NCBI GenBank assembly: GCA_033296885.1
Contig: MU863927.1
Coordinates: forward strand, 1 to 64,000
DNA length: 64,000 nt
Direction of reading: 5' to 3'
From: Triangularia verruculosa
Taxonomy: Eukaryota; Ascomycota; Sordariomycetes; Sordariales; Podosporaceae
A program made the position numbers and the translations under genes. A model generated the notes under the pieces. The model did no database searches. It was not told where the DNA came from and saw nothing but the letters and a program-made list of their open reading frames with translations. Each line of letters begins with the position of its first letter. The first letter of the stretch is position 1. Below, one piece after another: positions 22,003 through 30,484 of the stretch.

Positions 22003-24120
22003 ATGGCCCCCGACGCAGCAATCATCACCGAGGTCGACGTCCTCGTCGACCCCAACGATGCTACCGTGGAGTACTATCAGTCCAATTTTTAATTTCTTGC
22101 TCCTAAGCAAAACAAGAATTGCTGACTGTTAAACAGCATCGTGGCGATTCCTGGCCTTGGTGCCAACCCCATCAAGAGCTGGATGGGGGATGAAAAGGAC
22201 GAGAAAAGCTTCAACTGGCTCAAGAATAAGGATGGTCTTCAGAAGGACTTCCCCAAAGGGCGCATTATGCTCTATCATTATGCGTCCGCCTATAGAGGTG
22301 ACTTCAAGATCAGACAGTACATGAGCAATATCGCAGACACTATGCTTGTCAGTCTGCAGCAGAAGAGAGAGGTACGGGGCTGCTCCCTCCCTGAATATAT
22401 TGTCATTCACCTTCTGACCCAAAAAAGGAACCTCTTAAATGCCTCCGGCGACCAATCGTGTTGATTGGTCATAGCATGGGAGGTCTGGTTGCCTCCAAGG
22501 CCTTGACATTGGCTGAAGCATGACTTTGCTCGATCCGCCATGAAGCTAGGTCAAAAGGTTGACATTCACTGCTTCTACGAGCAGAAGGAGACACGATGGG
22601 ACGCCATCATAGAAAAGCTGGCTCCGACTGACTTCCCCGTGGCAACCCTAGACAAGCTCAAGCTCAAGGTGTGTGTGCCCTGAAGTGTGGTATCGAGGTC
22701 GAAGAAACATCAGTTAAGATCCGGCATCTAGGAATACCGTGAATTTGTTTGTAGAGAGTCGGCCACTCTTCCCGGAGCATCCGAGACTGGGCTGGCACGC
22801 ACGCACAGGGACCTTGTCCGCTTTGGAACCTGCAAAGACTCGCAGTACCAGTTGGTGAGAGCGGCACTGAAGAGAATCGTCCTTGCCGTAACCCGCAGTG
22901 CTAAAGCTCGCTTCAACTATACACGCCAGTTCAGCATTGACCCAAAAACACACAAATCAGTCATTGATGCTCTAGACGGCGCTGACGTGCAAAGGAAGCT
23001 CAAGTCTCTCTCGCAGCGACTGGCATCCGACTCATGGATCCTCAAAGAACCCGAGTTCAGGGACTGGTTGGAGGACAAAACCAAGGTTGATGACTTCCTT
23101 TGGATATACGGCGCGGAGGGAAGAGGGAAGAAACCTGCCGTCACCGCGGTGGTCAAGAACATTGAGTCAACGATTAGCAAGCTCGAGGTTGAATCCTCGG
23201 ACCGGTCTCCAACTCTGTTGGCGTATTTCTTCTGCGACCAAAACCCGGATTACTGCACCGCCGAGGACGTCGTCAAGTCTCTGCTCCGTCAGCTCTGCCT
23301 GCAGCAAGAATCCCTTGCCAATTATGCTAAGCAATTCATCCCCAAAGCGGCGTCCGGCGGTAATTCGACCAAGGGTGATTCAGGCAGCGGCAACAGCTCC
23401 GCGCTCGGTATCGAGAATCTCTGTCAGTGTTTGCGGGACATGCTCACCGAGAGCTCTATCGACACTGTATACTTCATCATCTGCAACCTGCACGAGCTTC
23501 CAGAAGAGGAGGACTCTACCAAGAAGCTCTTATCTTTTCTACAGTCAGTTGTTGACTCGCCTCAACTCGAGACCGGGAAGCGCGTTCGAACCAAGTGGCT
23601 TTTTGCAACCAGGGATAGGATCGCGATTCGAAGAGTGCTTAGCTCTAACGAGGCTATCCGCAAGATCGATCTCAAGGATTCAGAAAAATACGGAAACAAG
23701 GTTAAGCTCAAGTTACAGCGGCATACATAGAGCAAAGTTAATAACCTACGCAAACAGAAAGGCTACAACAAGGCAATTGCCTACTTTGCCGGTAGCGTCA
23801 TAAACAATCGTGCTGAGAGCACAAAATGGATTGACGTAGCAGTCGTACAGCTAGCAGCACTGCCAGCACAGTCGAATGACATCAAGGTGCGAAAAATGCT
23901 AGAGCGCGTCCCACAGGACTTTACGACTCTCCTGGATCATACTTAGCGAGCGATACGACACTTCTAAACTCCCTACAGCTGCCCGAAAGCCGCTGATGAG
24001 TAATGACAGATTCTTAGTACAAATGAGGAGGGCCTCGATACCATCAAGGAGCTGCTTCGGGCTTTGGTACTGACACATGAAGATCCGACTGAGAACGAGC
24101 TACTAGGACCTGGAGTTTGA
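22003..24120 (+). pseudogene. Decayed NLR: SesB-like alpha/beta hydrolase plus NACHT domain
   Basis: Remnant of a fungal STAND/NLR receptor. This class is known from Podospora and Neurospora for heterokaryon incompatibility and non-self response. From ATG 22003, a short exon joins at about 22137 to DIVAIPGLGANPIKSW, the SesB hydrolase entry, and after a second intron (22372 to about 22430) the nucleophile motif LIGHSMGGLVASK appears. TGA at 22521 follows at once: about 70 family residues are missing and the frame shifts, resuming at HDFARSAMKLGQKVDIHCF. The SesB end (ESATLPGASETGLARTH) and NACHT domain follow (WIYGAEGRGKK; VYFIICNLHELPEEED). Walker A has Lys instead of Thr/Ser after GK. The downstream frame is broken by TAG 23728, TAG 23944 and TAA 23965. 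Family homology continues to about 24117 (IKELLRALVLTHEDPTE). Confidence 0.85.
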
Positions 24121-24198
24121 TTTCGATGATGACGATAAATAGCATTATCAACATGCTGTTCTCTAAGTACAAAAAGGACAGCAAAACCCCTTCACCCC

Positions 24199-25446
24199 TT
24201 ACTCATCCAGCTTAGAGCTATAGAGGCTGATCATTCCTCTAATGAACTGTCGTGGCAGCATCATCTCCTTTCCTCCCTCCTTGAAACCTAAAGCAGCTAG
24301 AATAGAATCTGAAGCGGCGATGTAGGAGGCAACAAAAGTTACCCAGAGATCATTCTCAACCCTTGATGCGCCTCCCGGACGGGGGAGGTAGGGGTCATTC
24401 AACTTGACCGCCTCAACTGCTAGAGCAACACCGGCCTCGTCCAACGTTATGCTGCGTACTTGGTTGAAGTCCATGATGCAGAGGTCAATACTCCGCTGGA
24501 AGAAATCTTCATCGAGGAGAGTCGAGGGGCCAGTATAAGTGGGTTTCGTTAACCCTTCCAGCTGTGCTGGACGAAGTTGGGCCGGGGTAGATTTGGCAGT
24601 TGAGCTGCCGATCACAAATTCGGCATCCCTTGCGTCTACTCGAGCTGCCCAGTGCATGATAGCCATGGAAACCGCCATCTTTCTGTTGAACATAGCTATG
24701 TCGACTCCGATCTCAACCATCTGGTTGAGGTGCAGCTTAAAATTTCGCAGCGAGAAGAATATTCCGGCGCGTGTCTTGTTCGAACCAAGATAAGGCCTGA
24801 TCAGGCAGTCTTTGTTGGCCGGGTCGATCAATGCAGCTTGCTTGATGCGTGGAGGGCAATACCGCTCGATGAGCATAACTCGAATCACCTCAGGAAGAGG
24901 CAAGATCCGCTCAGCAACAAGTGCGGCGGTTGGTAGATGGCAGACCTCCTGAGCTGCGTGGACCAGCCCTGGGCGTAGATCGAACCAGTCTGTGAGCTCA
25001 TGGGGTACAAAATAGTAGCATTCCGGAATCTTGACCACCGAATCCCCTCCGTATGTGTCGAAGACTGCCTCGATGTGGGTATGATGCTTATAATCATTCC
25101 AGAGAGACGCATGGTCTGTTGTCTTTCCCAGCTTGATCACCAGTGATTTGCCGTCCTGTGCGAAGATTGCGCCGCATGCTCCAGCACCGATCTTTCTGAA
25201 TGTCGCGGTGCCTTGTTTCTGTACAGCGGCATGCCGTTTAGCTTCCGAAGATGCTGTCGATACAATTGTTTCGAGTGAGAGCATCCGGCGAAGATCTTCG
25301 TTCTCGGTTCCAAGATTGTCGGATGTCTCAACATCGCTTTCCGAAGCAGAAGTGGTGGTATAGGAAACGAGATCCGACACCCGCAAAGTAGCGCGTTGAA
25401 TCTCAAAAGATGGAGATAGAATCTCCGGGATTGAATATTCCGACAT
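24199..25446 (-). CDS. DUF3669 protein (fungal 'zinc finger protein'-annotated family), kinase-like motifs
   Basis: Intact 415 aa single-exon gene, ATG at 25446, lying antisense between the NLR remnant and the ankyrin frame. I recognise the DUF3669 family, common in filamentous fungi and of unknown function, from its pattern VIKLGK, MLIERYCPP, KDCLIRPYLG, MAIMHWAARVDARDAEFVIG and LCIMDFNQVR. Visible features resemble a divergent protein kinase: a glycine-rich loop IGAGACGAIF (86-95), VIK with K105, a catalytic-loop-like VDARDAEFV (270-278) and DFN (326-328) where kinases have DFG. This kinase relation is my inference. The N-terminal 75 residues are Ser/Thr/Glu rich and probably disordered. 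No zinc ligands are evident despite the common family name. Confidence 0.8.
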   Translation of the reverse strand: MSEYSIPEILSPSFEIQRATLRVSDLVSYTTTSASESDVETSDNLGTENEDLRRMLSLETIVSTASSEAKRHAAVQKQGTATFRKIGAGACGAIFAQDGKSLVIKLGKTTDHASLWNDYKHHTHIEAVFDTYGGDSVVKIPECYYFVPHELTDWFDLRPGLVHAAQEVCHLPTAALVAERILPLPEVIRVMLIERYCPPRIKQAALIDPANKDCLIRPYLGSNKTRAGIFFSLRNFKLHLNQMVEIGVDIAMFNRKMAVSMAIMHWAARVDARDAEFVIGSSTAKSTPAQLRPAQLEGLTKPTYTGPSTLLDEDFFQRSIDLCIMDFNQVRSITLDEAGVALAVEAVKLNDPYLPRPGGASRVENDLWVTFVASYIAASDSILAALGFKEGGKEMMLPRQFIRGMISLYSSKLDE

Positions 25447-25562
25447 TTTGGTGAATCGAAATGAGGTTATGATGGGGTAAAGTTGACTGTTGACGAGCTG
25501 GATCTGAGTTTGTACTCCAGGTTTGTGGGATTGGAAAACTTTTTAGTGGGGGAGAATTTTAA

Positions 25563-27106
25563 GTAGGAAGGATTTCCCTTCAATTTAAGCGCTTTCTGAT
25601 ATGTGCGAAAGTTAAAAAGAAGGTTTTGAGCCAGGAGGAGTACGGCAAGGCTTTGGTACTGGCATCCGAATCAGGCCGTATCGAGGTGGTATCCTTGTTG
25701 CTCGAACACGAACACAGCCAGGAAACCTTCCAGGAGTCTCTGGAAGCAGCTCTCGAAGAGAACAATTGGGAGGGTATAAAGATGCTTTTGCGCCGCTCCG
25801 ACAGCCGCCTAGACTGTACTGAAGTCTTTACAGAAGCCTCAACCGGTGGTGAGAGTCTTGATGACGTACTGGATGAAATATGGAAGCATACGCAGGGTTG
25901 CATAGACCAGAAACTTCTCAACGCTTGTCTCTATACGGCTACGGATAACGAGAAGGAGAGCACCGTCAGAGTGCTTCTGAGAGTGGGTGCTGATCCTAAC
26001 GCGGCAGGAGAACTGTAAGACTACTCCCCACTCTCAGTTGTCTCTCATCTCTTGCGTGTCCAAACTAACAAGGAATTCAAAACTTTAGATATGGCAACGC
26101 ACTCACTGCTGCTGCAAATGACGGTGTCACCGCGGACGACGGCACTGTACCTATTGTACAAGCCCTCCTCGACGCAGGTGCCACCGTCACATCTGACACT
26201 GGCTGGGCCCTCCAGATAGCCGCTGAGCAACGCCACCTGGCTGTTGTAAAACTGCTCCTGAAGTGGGGGGCCGATATAAATCACCTCAGCGAAACACACC
26301 CGTCCGGCACCGCTCTCCAAGCAGCATGCGACTGTGGCCACGAGGACATCGTCGAGTTCTTGGTCAGCGAGGGCGCAGACCCCAATGTTGGTGGCGGCAT
26401 CAACGAATACCCCATCATTGCAGCATCCATGAACTCTGACGTCCTTCCTCACCTTCTCACCGCTCCCGGGATCGAACTCGACGTGATTGGTGGACCAGAC
26501 CGTGCGAATCCTTTGATATATGCCGCCCGGTCGCTTCCCGTGGAGTCCATGGAACAGCTAATCCATGCCGGCGCGGATGTGGACATGGCTGATGAGGTGG
26601 GCGATACGCCTCTCATAGCTGCGGCCGATTCGGGTGACAGCGAGTGTGTCAAGTTGCTACTTAAGCATGGGGCGGATATCATGGTGGTGAATCACGACAG
26701 GGGTACCGCTTTGGAGGTGGCTCTCGAGGAGGGGGACGAGGAGTGTAGTGAGCTGTTGGCCACCCGGGCTGCCGACATTTTGAAGCGTTTGCAGACGTCT
26801 GCGCAGAGTGGAAGTAAGTTGGCACGCAGGATCATAACGCAGGAGAGAGAGAGCCGGGATTATGAACAGGACGAGCAGGACATGAAAGCCAGTACTGGGA
26901 GTCAAGAGCCTGATGGAGACCAAGGCTCTGAGCTGGGGGATCATCTTGCAAGGCTGAATCTGGACGACGACAATGGTGACGGCAATGATGATGACCGAAA
27001 CGGAGACGATGATACTGGCACTACTGACAATGACGATGGTAAGGGTCACGATGATGAGGGTGGCGATGATGAAAGTGACGATGATGAGGGTGAGTACAGC
27101 GACTGA
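25563..27106 (+). CDS. Ankyrin-repeat protein, 5' end incomplete
   Basis: Open frame from the stop just before 25563 through exon 1 (to 26014), a 74 nt intron (26015-26088, GTAAGA...TTTAG) and exon 2 to TGA at 27106. Ankyrin repeats are clear: VVSLLLEHEH, VRVLLRVGADPNAAGEL, IVQALLDAGATV, VVKLLLKWGADINH, IVEFLVSEGADPNVGGG and CVKLLLKHGADIMVVNHDRG. The last 80 or so residues are an extreme Asp/Gly-rich acidic tail. There is no in-frame ATG before the first repeats, so either an upstream exon was missed or this is the ankyrin end of the adjacent NLR, cut off when the intervening DNA arrived. Unlike the NACHT half it has no stops. Function unknown; ankyrin arrays are common recognition domains of fungal NLRs. 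Confidence 0.7.
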
Positions 27107-27250
27107 GCGTGGAACCCTTCGTCATGAATGGTGAGGGAGAACATACCTATCGTGAAAGCTGTTGATTCGTGATGATGGAAGCAGTCAAGAAAGGAGCGAT
27201 AGTTTTCTTCCAGAATTATTTACAATACTAAGCGTAATATGATTTCCAAC

Positions 27251-27272
27251 ACCTGAAAAATATTTTTCAGGT
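27251..27272. repeat. 22-bp perfect palindrome
   Basis: Two adjoining 11-base arms, ACCTGAAAAAT and its exact reverse complement, with no spacer. It sits at the left end of repeat copy 2. Copy 1 lacks it. Confidence 0.85.
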
Positions 27273-27483
27273 ATTTTGGATATTCCTTTAAGCTTTTCAA
27301 CTATCTTTTAACGCCTTTTATTTATTTATTTTAACCTTTTCAACTATCTTTCAAGGCCTTTCAATTATCTTTTAAGCCTTTTAACTATCTTTCAAGGCCT
27401 TTTAACTATTTTTCAAGGCCTTTTCATTATCTTTCAATATTATATGCCCACTTTATAGTGCCGGTTATTTTGTCCAGGACGTG
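27251..27483 (+). repeat. AT-rich repeat element, copy 2 (right edge of island)
   Basis: Same element as 21453-21641 in the same orientation: about six 21-22 bp units of the form AACTATCTTTCAAGGCCTTT, then a tail with AGTGCCGG...TTTTGTCCAGGACGTG. The right ends of the two copies stop matching immediately after GGACGTG. Differences between copies are mostly C/T and G/A. Together the two copies bracket 5.6 kb of accessory genes. Confidence 0.75.
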
Positions 27484-27653
27484 TGTGGGTCGGGGGGTCC
27501 CAAAACTATCGCTCCAAGAAAGTCTCTAGATTTGATCCCGCGTTCAGCAGGTTATGTCATGGCGAAGCAATGGATGGGCCGGTTCTAGATCTCCAGCATT
27601 CCTAATGTTATTATTTAGAACTCGTAGCAGACTGTCAACCGAGAACTTCAACA

Positions 27654-28340
27654 CTATGGTTTCAACTCCAAAGCATAGCGAATCCCCATAGCAAACATCC
27701 AAACCCTCGGATCGACAACAACGTTATGCAGATCTGCCAGCTCATTCAACTTGCGCTCTAACTCTTGGAGCGGTACCTCTAGCTCAACAGTAAACTCCCC
27801 TTTATCCAGCCTCTGCTTCCCTTCCTCATCGCCCCCTTTATCCTTTGCGCGAACAAAAACGGCATTGAGCTTCGCAGCGATGGGGACCGGCTCCGACGTC
27901 AGCGGGGGGCTCGTCGGACCTATCACTGAGCCTGTTTTGGTGGTTTCCTCTTCCAGTTCCCTCACAGCAGCCTGCTCCGCTGTCTCAGACCTACGGCGGC
28001 TTACAAAGCCGGCTGGGAACTCAATTGTGTCGGCTTCATATTGGGGACGAAACTGCTGGACCAGGATGGTACACCATCGGCCTTGGGAATCTTTGTAGAT
28101 GTTGGGCACGAGCATCCCGACTGGTCGGTTCAGATCGGTGTAGTTGCGAAGGAACACAAAGTCGCGCTCCCGGACGACCTTGTCTTTATCTCTTGGGTCG
28201 ATGTAGCTGAGAAGGCCCAGGCCTTGGTGTTTTCCGCAGGCGATTGGTTTCTTGTCTATGATGTAGGGTGACGCTGACTTGGGGAGTTCTGGTAGAGCCG
28301 TGTGTTCTAAAGGTGCCATTGCCGCTATTGTACGATCCAT
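27654..28340 (-). CDS. Nudix hydrolase, ADP-ribose pyrophosphatase-like
   Basis: 228 aa, single exon, ATG at 28340; a second ATG seven codons later (MAPLEH) is an alternative. It resembles YSA1/NUDT5-type enzymes that split ADP-ribose to AMP and ribose phosphate. Seen: the strand WCTILVQQFRPQYEADTIEF, then PAGFVSRRRSETAEQAAVRELEEET, which covers the Nudix box with the catalytic REL-EE helix. The spacing from the box Gly to the first Glu is two residues longer than the canonical GX5E. The C-terminal LEVPLQEL and the alpha helix near HNVVVDPRVWMFAMGIRYAL fit the ADPRase dimer fold. It is the first core gene right of the accessory island. Confidence 0.85.
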   Translation of the reverse strand: MDRTIAAMAPLEHTALPELPKSASPYIIDKKPIACGKHQGLGLLSYIDPRDKDKVVRERDFVFLRNYTDLNRPVGMLVPNIYKDSQGRWCTILVQQFRPQYEADTIEFPAGFVSRRRSETAEQAAVRELEEETTKTGSVIGPTSPPLTSEPVPIAAKLNAVFVRAKDKGGDEEGKQRLDKGEFTVELEVPLQELERKLNELADLHNVVVDPRVWMFAMGIRYALELKP

Positions 28341-29011
28341 CGATTCATTCGCTTGAGAATCAGTAAATCCAAGTTCAGAATGCTCGATTAATATTCAGTA
28401 GGATGTGTCAGGCGTAGTGCTCAGTGAGAGTGATCGGGTGGGTATGTTGTCTTCAATTCGTGCCTTGTGGCGGAGGAGGCCGCCACCGCTCAGCCTGAAG
28501 TGGCTTTTCATTTGTCAGTCACACAGTCACCCATCAGCTGCTGAAATAATGCAGACATCAGCGATGTCACAAATCCTAACATGAAGCTCTATATCGGGGT
28601 GCGCTACCAGGTAATATAAATGACCAAACGCCTTCAGCTCAGATACACCATTCTTCCCACTGTGTTAATGTATAGTTGCCAGACCTTCTTTTATTTTGCA
28701 CCGAAACTGTTTGTATATGTACCTAGGTACATAAGGCTGGCGCTTACTGTAACATGCATACGATAATTAGCTGAGCGTAAGCAACATGAATGAGTCTGTA
28801 TGGAGGGTCAGCCAGCCACCTCTTTGAGGGTGGGCGTTCGATTACTTTACTTATCTTTGTAATCCCTTCAAGTTTTCAGCCGCAATGAACATGAATAGTA
28901 CCTACCTAGATAGTTGTCTCCTAAATCAATATTCCACCATTTGGCTTAAGAAATTATCTGTGCAGAAGCGTCATCTACGAGTAGAGCTGCAAGTTGACAG
29001 CAGTCTTGAGA
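28341..29011. promoter_or_regulatory. Divergent promoter region Nudix / DUF6601, with an 18-bp palindrome
   Basis: 671 bp head-to-head spacer. A perfect 18-bp palindrome centred on ACCTAGGT lies at 28716-28733, and a related TACCTACCTAG occurs near 28900. No coding sequence seen. Confidence 0.5.
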
Positions 29012-30178
29012 ATGTCTCACGAGAAAGGCAAGGTAGGTAAGCAACTAAAAAAGATGCCCGCTTGGTATCGACAACAAGCCGCAAGCTTACAATCATCCTC
29101 ACAGATAACACAGCAACCGGCTGTGCCGATGACGCCGTTACCAGTACTGCCGTTCTCATGCAACATCCTGGATAAAGACCAGGAAGATGACCGGAGCAGC
29201 GAAACACAGCTCCTTGACCAGTTTCCTGCGTCGTATCGAGCCGATCCTGATGATTTACGCGCCCCAACTGCCCCCGAGTTAGACCTCATCGCGAAGGAGA
29301 TGAACGTGAAGAGACTGCACGGAATCATCCACCTACTGTGGCTCGCCGGGCGGCCTGTCCCGCCTCGCCCCCGCCACTACCAACTCGCCCTCGGACGAGA
29401 GATCACCGTCATCGAGCGGATGGAAGCCCATCTCGTCTGGGGCTCAGGCCGGATCTACCTCAAGCCCTTACCCCGCTACCTCCTCAACCCAGCCTTCTGG
29501 GCCAACTACCTCTCCTGCAACCAAAGCCTAACCCAACCTCCAGAGATCCCACAATCGCATCCTTGCGGCCACCCCCCGCTCAAGAAATGCGCCCTCGGGT
29601 TCCTCCTCTCCTACGTGGCACTCATAGCCTACGAGAATGACTTTGCCATCGCCAAAGACAAGCGCCTCATCCCCGCAGAAATCACCTGGCCCCAATGGCG
29701 CCAACTAGTCCGCGAGATCCTCGCCGGCGGCGACGGCGCCAACCGGCTTTTCGCCCACGTCAACCCCCGGTTCATCTACGGCGAGCTGAGGCTCAACAGG
29801 CTCAACCTCATCTTCTTCGCCCTCCAGGGCCCGCTGTCCACGGGCTTCGTGGCTACCTGGAACTCGTACGGGGCGTTCTACCGTGACAACTCGGCTTGGA
29901 TCATCACGTTCACCGCCTACATCATCCTCATCCTTTCTGCCGCTCAGGTCGGTCTCTCGACGACCAAACTGGCTGAAAGCAACGCCTTTCAGGAGGCATC
30001 GTATGGCTTCACCATCTTTTCCATCGTCGTGCCGGTCTTTGCTCTTGGTATGCTCGTCGGTTTGTCAGTGGTCCTCTGGGCGTACAACGTGATGCGGACG
30101 AGGAGGTTTGAGGCGAAGAGATCAAAGGTTCTAAACAGAGCCTGGCGTGAAGAAAAGGTGGAGGGCATAACCGGCTAA
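29012..30178 (+). CDS. DUF6601 family membrane protein
   Basis: 388 aa, single exon, starting at ATG 29012 (MSHEKGK). The order of motifs matches a fungal family of unknown function that I take to be DUF6601: LHGIIHLLWLAG, RPRHYQLALGREI, AHLVWGSGRIYLKPLPRYLL, FWANYLSC, GFLLSYVALIAYENDFAIA, NRLNLIFF, and then two membrane helices (IITFTAYIILILSAAQVGLS and a second near FSIVVPVFALGMLVGLSVVL) before a basic tail. Most of the protein is soluble, so a membrane-anchored cytosolic domain is likely. No catalytic residues recognised. Family members have sometimes been labelled proteases without support. Confidence 0.75.
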   Translation: MSHEKGKVGKQLKKMPAWYRQQAASLQSSSQITQQPAVPMTPLPVLPFSCNILDKDQEDDRSSETQLLDQFPASYRADPDDLRAPTAPELDLIAKEMNVKRLHGIIHLLWLAGRPVPPRPRHYQLALGREITVIERMEAHLVWGSGRIYLKPLPRYLLNPAFWANYLSCNQSLTQPPEIPQSHPCGHPPLKKCALGFLLSYVALIAYENDFAIAKDKRLIPAEITWPQWRQLVREILAGGDGANRLFAHVNPRFIYGELRLNRLNLIFFALQGPLSTGFVATWNSYGAFYRDNSAWIITFTAYIILILSAAQVGLSTTKLAESNAFQEASYGFTIFSIVVPVFALGMLVGLSVVLWAYNVMRTRRFEAKRSKVLNRAWREEKVEGITG

Positions 30179-30484
30179 AGAGCAGTGCTCTAGTATTAAT
30201 AATAGGACAGATAACGTGTCCAGGCAAAGGGCCAAGATTCACTTACAGCTTTCGTTCTAGGATTGACATGCCCAGTAATACCTGGTACACATAGACATGG
30301 GCTTTGGATCACGATGGGTATGGGTTGCTTTTCGACAGGCTGATGATGGTAACGGAATAAATCATGTTTTTTACTTCCTTGCAGGCTCGTTACTTAAGTC
30401 CATCATCTATCATTTAGCCAAATAGGTATACGCATTTGAAAGACGCAGCTCATCCATTCGTTTTGATCATGAACATAGCAGGCC

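Noticed and set aside
21727..22110. 127-codon minus-strand frame at the left of the island
   Set aside because: Antisense to the first exon of the NLR remnant, whose plus-strand reading joins correctly to the SesB domain.
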